This document shows, piece after piece, positions 1 to 7,589 of a DNA stretch of 53,203 bases. The notes under the pieces were generated by a model. It was given only the letters and a program-made list of their open reading frames with translations, was not told where the DNA came from and ran no database searches. A program made the translations under genes and the position numbers. The stretch covers positions 1 to 53,203 of the forward strand of contig NZ_CAJVAP010000021.1 in NCBI RefSeq assembly GCF_910593785.1, given 5' to 3'. The DNA is from Leucobacter soli (GTDB lineage Bacteria; Actinomycetota; Actinomycetes; Actinomycetales; Microbacteriaceae). The first letter of the stretch is position 1. Every line of letters begins with the position of its first letter.

Positions 1-257
1 CGCCCCCACCCTGCGAGAGGCTGAAAATGGTGGAAATTCTCCCGCAGAAGAACCTTTTTCCGCCTCTCACCGAGGTTTCACCGAGGCATGCATGGGAACG
101 GAAGCTCGGAGGAGAGCGCAGGCGCGATTCCGGGCTTTGTCACCGGGAGAGGTACGTGACCTGTTGATACGGCCCGGCTGCTCGGGAGCGGGGCACCAAT
201 TCGGTCAACTCAGGAGTGGTCGGCGCGAATGACCAGCGCGAGTGATCGCGGCGCCGC

Positions 258-1127
258 TCAGAACCCGTCGGGTCGGCGGATCATCGACTCCTGCGCAACG
301 CTGGCGACGAGTGCGCCCTCCTGATCGTAGAAACGGCCCTGGGTGAGGCCTCGCCCGCCTTGGGAGGTCGGAGTCTCGAGCACGTAGAGCAGCCAGTCGT
401 CTACGCGGAAGGAGCGATGGAACCACATGGCGTGGTCGAGGCTGGCCGCGCGGAGCCCCGGGGTGGCCCAGGGAATGCCGTGCCGACGGAGCACGGGCTC
501 GACGAGCAGGTAGTCGCTGGCGAAGGCGAGGGCTGCCGAGTGGAGGAGCTGCCCGCCGTCGAGCGTGTCCCGGCTGCGCATCCAGACCCGTTGGGTGCTG
601 GAGGGCTCGGCGACTTCGAGCATGATGTCGGGGTCGACGTAGCGGAAGTCGAACGGCCGGTTCAGCACCCAGGAGGCGCGTCCGCCGTCGGCGAGATGCC
701 CGTACTTCTCCCAGGTCGCGGGGAGTTCCTCGGGACCGGGGATGCCGGCGAGGTCGTAGAGCTCTTGATGCTCCAGGCCGTCGTCGGGTTCCTGGAACGA
801 GGCGATCATGGCCATCAGGACCTCGCCGTTCTGGAAGGCCTGGGCGCGTCGGGTCGAGAAGGAACGGCCGTCGTAGAGGCGGCCGACCTCGAACGTCATC
901 CGCTGCTCGGATTCTCCGGGCCGCAGGAAGTAGCCGTGCATCGAGTGCAGCTCGCGCCCGGGAGGCGCGGTCTCGCCAGCGGCGGCGAGGGCCTGGCCGA
1001 GGACCTGGCCGCCGAACGAGCGCCCGTGCGGCGTCGGGAGGGCGGGCCCGGTGAAGATGTCGTTGTGCGTGCGGGCTTCGGAGTCGATGACCGCCAGCAT
1101 CGCGGTGAGGTCGGGTACGCCGCTCAT
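258..1127 (-). CDS. tesB: acyl-CoA thioesterase II (TesB family)
   Basis: A 289-residue protein of the usual size for the double-hotdog TesB family, which hydrolyses medium- and long-chain acyl-CoAs to free fatty acid and CoA in the cytosol. Visible family features are the N-terminal FGGQVLGQAL segment (about residues 38-47) and a second hotdog carrying SLDHAMWFHR, the Ser/Thr-rich TPTSQGGRGLTQGRFYD loop and the VAQESMIR tail. These supply the Asp, Thr/Ser and Gln that form the catalytic centre in E. coli TesB. The start ATG follows a strong AGGAGG ribosome binding site. A TAGACT -10 box lies about 25 nt upstream, so this gene has a short leader, unlike many neighbours. It is divergent from the next gene. 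Family assignment is secure; the physiological substrate is not shown. Confidence 0.93.
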   Translation of the reverse strand: MSGVPDLTAMLAVIDSEARTHNDIFTGPALPTPHGRSFGGQVLGQALAAAGETAPPGRELHSMHGYFLRPGESEQRMTFEVGRLYDGRSFSTRRAQAFQNGEVLMAMIASFQEPDDGLEHQELYDLAGIPGPEELPATWEKYGHLADGGRASWVLNRPFDFRYVDPDIMLEVAEPSSTQRVWMRSRDTLDGGQLLHSAALAFASDYLLVEPVLRRHGIPWATPGLRAASLDHAMWFHRSFRVDDWLLYVLETPTSQGGRGLTQGRFYDQEGALVASVAQESMIRRPDGF

Positions 1128-1153
1128 GGTGCCTCCTGGTATCCGTCACGCCC

Positions 1154-1159
1154 AGTCTA
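1154..1159 (-). promoter_or_regulatory. -10 box for the tesB-type gene
   Basis: TAGACT on the minus strand lies about 25 nt before the ATG and its AGGAGG. This position fits an ordinary leadered transcript. No convincing -35 box is seen. Confidence 0.4.
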
Positions 1160-1272
1160 TTGTCGTCGCCGAGCGCGGCCCGTACGAGGGCGGCGCGAGG
1201 CCCGATCGGAGGCCTGCGGGCTCGGCGCGGTTCGCGTGGCGCGCTGCCGGTCACCCCTCGGAATCGATCATC

Positions 1273-1278
1273 TAGGCT
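1273..1278 (+). promoter_or_regulatory. -10 box, probably leaderless promoter
   Basis: TAGGCT lies 8 nt before the ATG at 1287, and there is no ribosome binding site in between. Transcription would start at or next to the A of the start codon. Confidence 0.45.
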
Positions 1279-1286
1279 GAGAAGCG

Positions 1287-2033
1287 ATGTCCGACGTTCT
1301 TCTCCTCGCCGATCACGCCACCCGCGACGACCTGCGCGTCTACCTGGAGCGTCTGTCGCGCACCGGGCTGCCCGATGTGCGTCTCGTCTCCCGGGGCGAT
1401 GTCCTCGCGGTGTTCGGCTGCACGCAGGCGCCGGAGGGGCTCCTGGATCAGGTACCGGTGGTGCTCGTGCTCCGATCCTTCGCGCTGGCGGCCGATAGCG
1501 CACCCGGCGGTGCGCGAGGGATCGACCGCGTAGTGCCCGCGCGGGGGCTCCTGGACCGTCTTGCCAGGCTCGGACTCGTCGGGCTGACGCTCGAACTGCC
1601 CGACGTGGAATCGAACGCCGCGTGGGCAGGAGTCCTCCCGCCGGCGGGCGGCTGGCAGGATGCCGGAGCGGTCGACGCGGCCTCGCTCGCGCGCGTAGCG
1701 GAGGAGGGGATCCGGCGCACGGCCGAGGCGCTGCCGGATTCCCCCGGCGAGGCGGTCGTGCGCCGCGTTCGGACCGGTGTCTGGGGAGCCGAGATCGCAC
1801 CGGGCCTCCCGGCTGCGGTCGCCTTCGCGGCCGAGGCGATGGGTTTCCTCCCTGCGGTGGACGACGCCGGGGATGCTGCCGGGGAAGACGCTGCGGCCGG
1901 ATCCTCGCCGACGGGGTCCGCGTCTGCGGGGTCCGCCTCCTCGGCGCCCGTGATGCGGCTCAGTACGACGCTCACCTGGCGGCGGCTCGCGAACGAGAGG
2001 GGCGAGGTGCTCGTCCGGACGCTGCTCGGGTGA
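1287..2033 (+). CDS. hypothetical protein, 248 residues
   Basis: I do not recognise a family. The first 70 or so residues look like a compact alpha/beta domain, starting MSDVLLLADH and continuing DVRLVSRGDVLAVFGC, then a hydrophobic strand VPVVLVLRSFAL. The middle is Ala/Arg-rich and helical. Residues about 190-225 form a low-complexity Ala/Gly/Ser linker, and the tail (VMRLSTTLTWRRLANERGEV) looks ordered. There is no signal peptide or membrane segment. The start is the only ATG near the TAGGCT box and gives a leaderless mRNA. The gene sits alone between tesB (divergent) and rpoZ. Codon use matches its neighbours, so it is probably a real native gene of unknown function. Confidence 0.7.
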   Translation: MSDVLLLADHATRDDLRVYLERLSRTGLPDVRLVSRGDVLAVFGCTQAPEGLLDQVPVVLVLRSFALAADSAPGGARGIDRVVPARGLLDRLARLGLVGLTLELPDVESNAAWAGVLPPAGGWQDAGAVDAASLARVAEEGIRRTAEALPDSPGEAVVRRVRTGVWGAEIAPGLPAAVAFAAEAMGFLPAVDDAGDAAGEDAAAGSSPTGSASAGSASSAPVMRLSTTLTWRRLANERGEVLVRTLLG

Positions 2034-2095
2034 GCCTCGCGCGGCGTCCGGAGTGCTCCGTGCGGCGCAGGGCCGACGGCCAGCGGGCCGTGAGG

Positions 2096-2101
2096 TAGGA
2101 T
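2096..2101 (+). promoter_or_regulatory. -10 box for rpoZ
   Basis: TAGGAT about 31 nt before the ATG at 2133 gives a short leader that includes the GGAGA ribosome binding site at 2120-2124. Confidence 0.4.
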
Positions 2102-2132
2102 GGTGTGGTTCTAGCGAATGGAGAATCGCCAC

Positions 2133-2480
2133 ATGTCCCAGGTGAACGGCATCATCGACCCGCCCATCGACGATCTGCTCGAGAAAGTCGATTCCAAGTA
2201 CGCGCTGGTCGTCTTCGCCTCGCAGCGGGCCCGCCAGATCAACGACTACTACACGGATCTGCACGACGGCAACCTCTTCGACAACGTCGGTCCGCTCGTC
2301 GACGCATCGGTCGACGACAAGCCCCTGACCACCGCGCTGCACGAGATCGTCGAGGGCAAGCTCGTGATGAAGCCGCGCACCGCCGAGTCGCTCGCGACCG
2401 CCGTCGAATCGGCGCTCGACGCGGCGACCGGTGCCGTCGCCGAGGCCGATGGGGACGCGGGCGAGGCGAGCGCGGAGTAA
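2133..2480 (+). CDS. rpoZ: DNA-directed RNA polymerase omega subunit
   Basis: The protein of 115 residues carries the omega signature: [30 protein letters not shown] and the C-terminal [14 protein letters not shown]. Omega wraps the C-terminal end of beta-prime and helps assemble and stabilise RNA polymerase. An upstream in-frame ATG at 2118 would add five residues. I prefer the ATG at 2133 because GGAGA at 2120-2124 gives correct spacing for it. The C-terminus is an acidic Ala/Glu/Asp tail, as in actinobacterial omegas. In many actinobacteria rpoZ lies near metK and priA, and that order holds here; the usual upstream gmk is absent. Confidence 0.95.
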   Translation: MSQVNGIIDPPIDDLLEKVDSKYALVVFASQRARQINDYYTDLHDGNLFDNVGPLVDASVDDKPLTTALHEIVEGKLVMKPRTAESLATAVESALDAATGAVAEADGDAGEASAE

Positions 2481-2496
2481 CACTCCGCATCTTTGT

Positions 2497-2543
2497 CGGA
2501 GGCGTCGGATAGCCTGAGTTTCGCTCGGCATCCGACGCCTTCG
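2497..2543 (+). promoter_or_regulatory. long hairpin between rpoZ and metK (terminator or metK leader structure)
   Basis: Bases 2497-2510 pair with 2530-2543 through 14 positions with one G-U pair (core AGGCGTCGGAT with ATCCGACGCCT). The enclosed loop can pair again as GCC/GGC and GAG/CTC around TTTCG. It ends without a T-run, so it may be a high-GC terminator of rpoZ or a structured element upstream of metK. I do not see the conserved core of a known SAM riboswitch. Confidence 0.55.
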
Positions 2544-2629
2544 CCGTTCGGTCGGCACGGATCCGGGAGTCCCGGCGGCCCCGTCCGCCGCGCGATCCAA
2601 CAGCCATTCGAGCACGTGAGGAGAGGCCA

Positions 2630-3829
2630 GTGAGCCTGCGACAGTTCACCTCTGAATCGGTGACCGAGGGGCACCCCGACAAGATCTGCGATCGGATCAG
2701 CGATTCGATCCTCGATGCGATGCTCGAGCAGGATCGCGGCGCCCGTGTCGCCGTGGAGACGCTGGTCACCACCGGGCTGGTCCACGTCGCCGGCGAGGTG
2801 ACGACGGAGGGGTACGTCGAGATCCCGCAGATCGTGCGCGAGACCATCCGGGAGATCGGCTACACCTCGAGCGAGATGGGCTTCGACGCCGCTTCCTGCG
2901 GAGTGTCCGTGTCGATCGGCCAGCAGTCGCCCGACATCGCGAGCGGGGTCGACACCTCGCTCGAGGCGCGCGAGGGCGACGGTGCCGCGGAGGCGGACGA
3001 GCTCGACAAGCAGGGCGCCGGGGACCAGGGCATCATGTTCGGCTACGCCACCGATGAGACGCCTGAGTTGCATCCGCTCCCGAGCTGGCTCGCGCACCGC
3101 CTGGCGGAGCGGCTGACCGAGGTGCGCAAGACCGGCGTCCTGCCCTACCTGCGCCCCGACGGGAAGACGCAGGTGACGATCGGCTACGAGGGCGAGCGCG
3201 CGGTGAGCGTCGAGGCGATCGTGGTCTCCACCCAGCATGCGCGCGAGATCGATCTGGGGCAGGTGCGCGCGGATGTCGAGCGCGAGGTGATCCGCCCGGT
3301 GCTCGACCGCGTCGAGCTGACGAGCGGAGACGCCGCCCTGTTCATCAACCCGGCCGGGCCGTTCGTGACCGGCGGTCCGATGGGCGACGCCGGTCTCACC
3401 GGCCGCAAGATCATCATCGACACCTACGGCGGTTCGAGCCGGCACGGCGGCGGCGCCTTCAGCGGTAAGGATCCCTCGAAGGTGGATCGTTCGGCCGCCT
3501 ACGCGATGCGCTGGGTGGCCAAGCACGTCGTCGCAGCCGGTCTCGCACGCTGCGCGGAGCTGCAGGTGGCGTACGCGATCGGCCGTGCGCATCCGGTCGG
3601 CCTCTACGTCGAGACCTTCGGCACCGAGAGCGTGCCGCGGGAACGCATCGAGGCGGCCGTGCGCGAGGTCTTCGACCTGCGTCCGCTCGCGATCATCAAC
3701 GACCTCGAGCTCCTGCGCCCGATCTACGCGAAGACCAGCGCCTACGGGCACTTCGGCCGCGAGCTCCCGGAGTTCACCTGGGAGGCGACGCCTCGGGCGG
3801 CCGACCTGCGCGCCGCAGCCGGCGCCTGA
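2630..3829 (+). CDS. metK: S-adenosylmethionine synthase (methionine adenosyltransferase)
   Basis: Makes S-adenosylmethionine from ATP and methionine, releasing phosphate and pyrophosphate. The 399 residues carry the family motifs: [10 protein letters not shown] near the N-terminus (ATP and Mg binding), [12 protein letters not shown] around residue 127 (substrate hexapeptide region), and the Gly-rich phosphate loop [19 protein letters not shown] around residue 270. The length is typical. The start is a GTG preceded by GAGGAGAGGCC. The upstream 149 bases hold a long hairpin. priA begins 20 bases downstream, so the two may be cotranscribed. SAM is also the methyl donor of RsmB, encoded further along. 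Confidence 0.98.
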   Translation: MSLRQFTSESVTEGHPDKICDRISDSILDAMLEQDRGARVAVETLVTTGLVHVAGEVTTEGYVEIPQIVRETIREIGYTSSEMGFDAASCGVSVSIGQQSPDIASGVDTSLEAREGDGAAEADELDKQGAGDQGIMFGYATDETPELHPLPSWLAHRLAERLTEVRKTGVLPYLRPDGKTQVTIGYEGERAVSVEAIVVSTQHAREIDLGQVRADVEREVIRPVLDRVELTSGDAALFINPAGPFVTGGPMGDAGLTGRKIIIDTYGGSSRHGGGAFSGKDPSKVDRSAAYAMRWVAKHVVAAGLARCAELQVAYAIGRAHPVGLYVETFGTESVPRERIEAAVREVFDLRPLAIINDLELLRPIYAKTSAYGHFGRELPEFTWEATPRAADLRAAAGA

Positions 3830-3849
3830 GCGATCCGGCGCGGAGAGAC

Positions 3850-5928
3850 ATGTCGGGTTACTCGGCGGAGCGACCGGGCGAGCGCCGGGTCGCCCACGTG
3901 CTGCTCGATTCCGCGCTCCCGCAGCTCGACCACCTCTTCGACTATGCGGTGCCCGAGGAGCTCGCAGAAGAGCTCTGCGCGGGTCAGCGCGTGCGGGTGC
4001 CGTTCCGCTCCCAACGGAGGCACAGTCACGGCTATGTGATCGGCTTCTCAGCGCAGAGCGATTTCGGCGGCGAACTGCAGCCGATCGCCGAGATCGTCGG
4101 CCCCGTGCCGCAGCTCTCGCCCGACGTGTGGCGGCTCGCCCGGTCCGTGGCCGACCGGGCGGGCGGCAGCGCCGGCGACATCCTGCGCCTCGCGATCCCG
4201 CAGCGCATGGTGCGGGTCGAGAAGCAGCACCTGGCGGCCGCGATCGGCGACGAGAGCGGACCCGACGAGGGCGGGCCCGGTGAGGGGGAACCCGACGAGG
4301 CGGCACCCGACGAGGGAGCCGGGGCAGGGCCCGGCACGGCGCCCCGCGCGGAGTTCGTCCCCGAGCAGCCCGAGTGCGAGCTCGCGGAGCTGCTGGTCGA
4401 CGGCGGGCGCCTCTGCATCACCGCTTCGCACGGACCGGAGCGCCTCGCAACAGGGGAGTGGGTCGGGGGCTGGGCGGTCCGGCTCGCCCGCGCCGCGCTG
4501 GCCGTGTTCGCTCGCGGGCGCAGCGCGATCGTCGTGACGCCGGACTACCGGGATCTCGAGCAGTTGCGCGACGCCTTCGAGGCGCTGGGCCACTCGGATC
4601 TGATCCGCGTCGACGCCCGCCAGTCGAACGCGGAGCGCTACGCCGGTTTTCTCCGCGCGCTGGATCCGGTGCCCCGGGTGATCCTGGGCAACCGCTCCGC
4701 CGTCTACGCGCCGGCGCATCACCTCGGCGCCATCCTCATGTGGGACGACGGCGACCCGGTGCTCGCCGAGCCCCTCGCTCCCTACGTGCATGCGCGCGAC
4801 GCAGCGCTGGTGCGTGCGGAGCAGTCGGGCGCCGGCCTCTATTTCGCCGCGCATTCGCGCAGCGCAGAGGTGCAGCGGCTCGTCGAGCTCGACTACGTGC
4901 AGGCGGAGCGGTTCCCGCCGCGGCGCACCCGTGTGACGCATGCCGACGCCTCGATCGCGCCGGACGCCTTTGCGGGGCGCCTGCCGGAGTTCGCGGCTCG
5001 AGCGATCCGCGAGGGCGTGCGCGAGGGGCCGGTGCTCGTGCAGGTCGCGACCCCCGGCTACGCCCCGGTCGCCGTCTGCACGGACTGCGGGGATCTGGCG
5101 CGCTGCCGGGTCTGCGGCGGACCGATCGGCTTCCGCGCCGCGGGCCGGGGCGGATGCCGCTGGTGCGGGGAGTCCGCGGCCTCCTGGTCCTGCGGCGAGT
5201 GCGGCGGCGCCAGGCTGGAGCAGCGCGGCATGGGATCGCAGCGCACGGTCGAACAGTTCGAACGCCAGTTCGCCGGAACGCGGATCGTGCTCAGCGACGG
5301 CGAGCACCCGCACGAGCGCGTCGATTCGCGGTCCGCGCTGGTCGTCGCGACCCGTGGCGCCGAGCCCATCGCCGCCGGCGGATACCGGGTGGTCGTCCTG
5401 CTCGACGCCGAGCGCCTGCTGGGGCTCGAGTCCCTTCGCTCCGGCGAGGACTGCCTCCGATGGTGGCAGAATGCGGCGGCGCTCGCCGCTCCGGACGGGC
5501 GGGTGGTTCTGGCGTCGGGCGGTGGCCCGGTCGTGCGCGCCTTCGTCACCGGTCGGGAGGAGGACTGGCTGCGGGGCGAGCTGCGGGATCGGCAGGCGCT
5601 GCGCTATCCGCCGATGGTGCGGGTGGCGAGCGCGACCGGAGGGCCCGCCGAGGTGGACCGCGCGGTGAGAGCCCTCGGCGAGCTGACCGGCGTGGACGTG
5701 CTCGGGCCGGTACCGGTGCCCGCACGGCAGGATCGACCTGCCGGCCTCGTCCGCGCGATCGTGCGCTTCGACTACGCTCAGGGCTCCGAGGTGGCGAAGC
5801 GACTGCGCGGGGCGCTGGTGGCCGATGCCGCGGGCGCCTCGTCGCGCGTGGCGGGCCGCAAACCCGGCCGTGCGAGACCCGAGGCTCTGCGTCTTCGGTT
5901 CGACGATCGGGGCGTCTTCGACGCGTGA
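3850..5928 (+). CDS. priA: primosomal protein N' (PriA-like, helicase motifs degenerate)
   Basis: A PriA homologue of 692 residues. The N-terminal region (about 1-115) is the 3'-DNA-binding fold, with HVLLDSALPQLDHLFDYAVP and QRVRVPFRSQ. A low-complexity Asp/Glu/Gly/Pro linker follows (about 135-165). The Walker A lysine motif and DEXH box expected in the helicase core are absent: ILMWDDGDPVLAE occupies the DEXH position. The zinc-binding insert is intact, with paired cysteines CTDC, CRVC, CRWC and CGEC at about 410-465. Actinobacterial PriA proteins are known to lack the ATPase motifs and are annotated as probable replication restart proteins. It therefore probably recognises stalled forks without unwinding them. 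It follows metK by 20 bases. Confidence 0.92.
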   Translation: MSGYSAERPGERRVAHVLLDSALPQLDHLFDYAVPEELAEELCAGQRVRVPFRSQRRHSHGYVIGFSAQSDFGGELQPIAEIVGPVPQLSPDVWRLARSVADRAGGSAGDILRLAIPQRMVRVEKQHLAAAIGDESGPDEGGPGEGEPDEAAPDEGAGAGPGTAPRAEFVPEQPECELAELLVDGGRLCITASHGPERLATGEWVGGWAVRLARAALAVFARGRSAIVVTPDYRDLEQLRDAFEALGHSDLIRVDARQSNAERYAGFLRALDPVPRVILGNRSAVYAPAHHLGAILMWDDGDPVLAEPLAPYVHARDAALVRAEQSGAGLYFAAHSRSAEVQRLVELDYVQAERFPPRRTRVTHADASIAPDAFAGRLPEFAARAIREGVREGPVLVQVATPGYAPVAVCTDCGDLARCRVCGGPIGFRAAGRGGCRWCGESAASWSCGECGGARLEQRGMGSQRTVEQFERQFAGTRIVLSDGEHPHERVDSRSALVVATRGAEPIAAGGYRVVVLLDAERLLGLESLRSGEDCLRWWQNAAALAAPDGRVVLASGGGPVVRAFVTGREEDWLRGELRDRQALRYPPMVRVASATGGPAEVDRAVRALGELTGVDVLGPVPVPARQDRPAGLVRAIVRFDYAQGSEVAKRLRGALVADAAGASSRVAGRKPGRARPEALRLRFDDRGVFDA

Positions 5929-5962
5929 CCGATCCGTTGCCCGGGATCCTGCCGTGTCCGTC

Positions 5963-6589
5963 TCAGTGGACGAGCACCAGCAGGGCGGCGACGACGATGA
6001 AGAGGGCGCCGAACACCGAGTTCAGGGTCTTGCGCCCGCGCGGCGTCCGTGTGGCACTGCGGAACGGCCGGGCGGCTGCGGCGAAGAAGCCCCACATGAT
6101 CGCGGTGTCGACGCCGAGACTGGTCGCGAGGAAGATCGCGTACTGGGGCAGCTGCGGCTGGTCCAGACTGATGAATTGCGGCATGAAGGCGAGGTAGAAG
6201 ACGATCGCCTTCGGGTTGAGCATGTTCACCCAGAACCCCCGCCGCAGCATCGACCAGGCCGACTCCGGCGCGCCCGGGGGCCGACCCTCGTCGTCGGGGG
6301 CGTCGGTGCGGATCAGGATCAGGCGCACACCGAGGTAGACGAGATAGGCGGCGCCGGCATAGCGGATCGCCGAGAAGAGGATCGGCGAACGCGCGACGAG
6401 GAGCCCGACGCCTGCCGCGACGATGACGATGTGCACAATGAGGGCGATGTTCTGGCCGAGTATGCCCCACAGCGAGCGGCGCCAGCCCTGGGTCAGCGCG
6501 TTGGTCATGGTGTTGATGGCCCCGGCGCCGGGCGTCAGACTGATCACGGCGCAGGCTGCGAGCAGCGACAGCCAGACCGTGAGGGACAT
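5963..6589 (-). CDS. LysE/RhtB family amino acid exporter
   Basis: A 208-residue integral membrane protein with about six hydrophobic segments. It has the family's N-terminal LTPGAGAINTMTNALTQGWR and the following GQN motif (ILGQNIALIVHIVIVAAGVG). RhtB/LysE proteins export amino acids or related small molecules across the cytoplasmic membrane; the substrate cannot be read from sequence. The middle loop carries a short charged insert (DAPDDEGRPPGAPE). The start ATG lies 6 nt after a TAGACT box with no ribosome binding site, implying a leaderless mRNA. It is convergent with priA and divergent from fmt. Confidence 0.9.
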   Translation of the reverse strand: MSLTVWLSLLAACAVISLTPGAGAINTMTNALTQGWRRSLWGILGQNIALIVHIVIVAAGVGLLVARSPILFSAIRYAGAAYLVYLGVRLILIRTDAPDDEGRPPGAPESAWSMLRRGFWVNMLNPKAIVFYLAFMPQFISLDQPQLPQYAIFLATSLGVDTAIMWGFFAAAARPFRSATRTPRGRKTLNSVFGALFIVVAALLVLVH

Positions 6590-6595
6590 CGCACC

Positions 6596-6601
6596 AGTCT
6601 A
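6596..6601 (-). promoter_or_regulatory. -10 box, leaderless LysE-family gene
   Basis: TAGACT on the minus strand is separated from the ATG by six bases (GGTGCG), which leaves no room for a leader. Confidence 0.5.
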
Positions 6602-6616
6602 GAAGCGCGCGCCTGC

Positions 6617-6622
6617 CAGAAT
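6617..6622 (+). promoter_or_regulatory. -10 box for fmt, probably leaderless
   Basis: CAGAAT ends 7 nt before the ATG at 6630. It is a weaker match than the TAGGCT boxes elsewhere but has the same spacing. Confidence 0.3.
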
Positions 6623-6629
6623 GGACGCC

Positions 6630-7589
6630 ATGCGCATCGTCTTCGCCGGCACTCCCGAGTTCGCCGTACCGAGTCTTCGGGCGCTGGTCGCCGCCGGTCA
6701 CGAGGTCGTCGGTGCGATCACCCGCGAGGACGCCCCCCTCGGTCGGAAGCGGGTGCTGACGCCGTCGCCGGTGGCGCTGGCGGCGGAGGAGCTCGGCGTC
6801 CCGCTGTTCAAGGCCAACCGCCTCGGCGAGGAGGCGACGGCCTGGGCGGCCGGCCTGCGCGCCGACCTTGGCGTCATCGTCGCCTACGGCGGGCTGGTGC
6901 GGGAGCCGCTCCTCTCGACTCCGGCGCTCGGCTGGATCAATCTCCACTTCAGCGCTCTGCCGCGCTGGCGCGGTGCGGCGCCCGTGCAGCGCGCGCTGAT
7001 GGCGGGGGAGCAGCGGCTCGGGGTCACGGTGTTCCGGTTGGTCGCGGCGCTCGACGCCGGTGCCGTGCTGTCCGAGGACGTCCGGGACTTCGTGCCGGGC
7101 ACCTCCGCGGGCGAAGCGCTCTCCGCGCTGGCCGACTCCGGGACGGGGGCGCTCGAGCGGGCCATCGAGCGGCTCGCGCAGGATCCCGCCGCCGGTGTTC
7201 GGCAGCGCGGCGAGGCGAGCTACGCGCACAAGCTGACGCGCGAGGACGGGCGCCTCGACCTCGAGCGGCCGACGGCGTCGGTGCTCGCGCACTGGGCGGG
7301 AACGACGCCCGAGCCCGGCGCCTTCGCGCTGCACGAGGGGCAGGCGCTGAAGATCCACGAGCTCGCGATGATGCAGGATCCGCCCGTCGCGCTGCTCGAT
7401 GAGGCAGGCGGCAGGGGCGGGGAAGGGACACGAGCCCCGAACGGGACCGTGATGCTGCACGGCGACCGTGCCGTCCTGCACCTCGTCGACGGTGCGCTCG
7501 AGCTGAGACGCGTGCAGCCGGCGGGCAAACCGGCGATGGAGGGTGCGGCCTGGTTGCGCGGGCGCGGAGGATCGGCGGTGCTCTCGTGA
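6630..7589 (+). CDS. fmt: methionyl-tRNA formyltransferase
   Basis: Formylates the amino group of Met on initiator tRNA using 10-formyltetrahydrofolate. The 319-residue protein starts MRIVFAGTPEFAVPSLRAL and contains the catalytic-core segment INLHFSALPRWRGAAPVQRA (about residue 102) and the C-terminal anticodon-side domain after SYAHKLTREDGRLD. An upstream in-frame ATG at 6621 would add three residues. I chose 6630 because it begins the conserved sequence and sits 7 nt from the -10 box. The end overlaps rsmB by 4 bases (GTGA), so the two are translationally coupled, the classic fmt-rsmB pairing. Confidence 0.96.
   Translation: MRIVFAGTPEFAVPSLRALVAAGHEVVGAITREDAPLGRKRVLTPSPVALAAEELGVPLFKANRLGEEATAWAAGLRADLGVIVAYGGLVREPLLSTPALGWINLHFSALPRWRGAAPVQRALMAGEQRLGVTVFRLVAALDAGAVLSEDVRDFVPGTSAGEALSALADSGTGALERAIERLAQDPAAGVRQRGEASYAHKLTREDGRLDLERPTASVLAHWAGTTPEPGAFALHEGQALKIHELAMMQDPPVALLDEAGGRGGEGTRAPNGTVMLHGDRAVLHLVDGALELRRVQPAGKPAMEGAAWLRGRGGSAVLS

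Noticed and set aside
1-257. gene in the left edge region
   Set aside because: No frame with convincing codon use, start or domain; nothing supportable was found there.
2481-2629. SAM riboswitch upstream of metK
   Set aside because: A strong hairpin is present but I do not see the multi-helix core or conserved bases of known SAM riboswitch classes.
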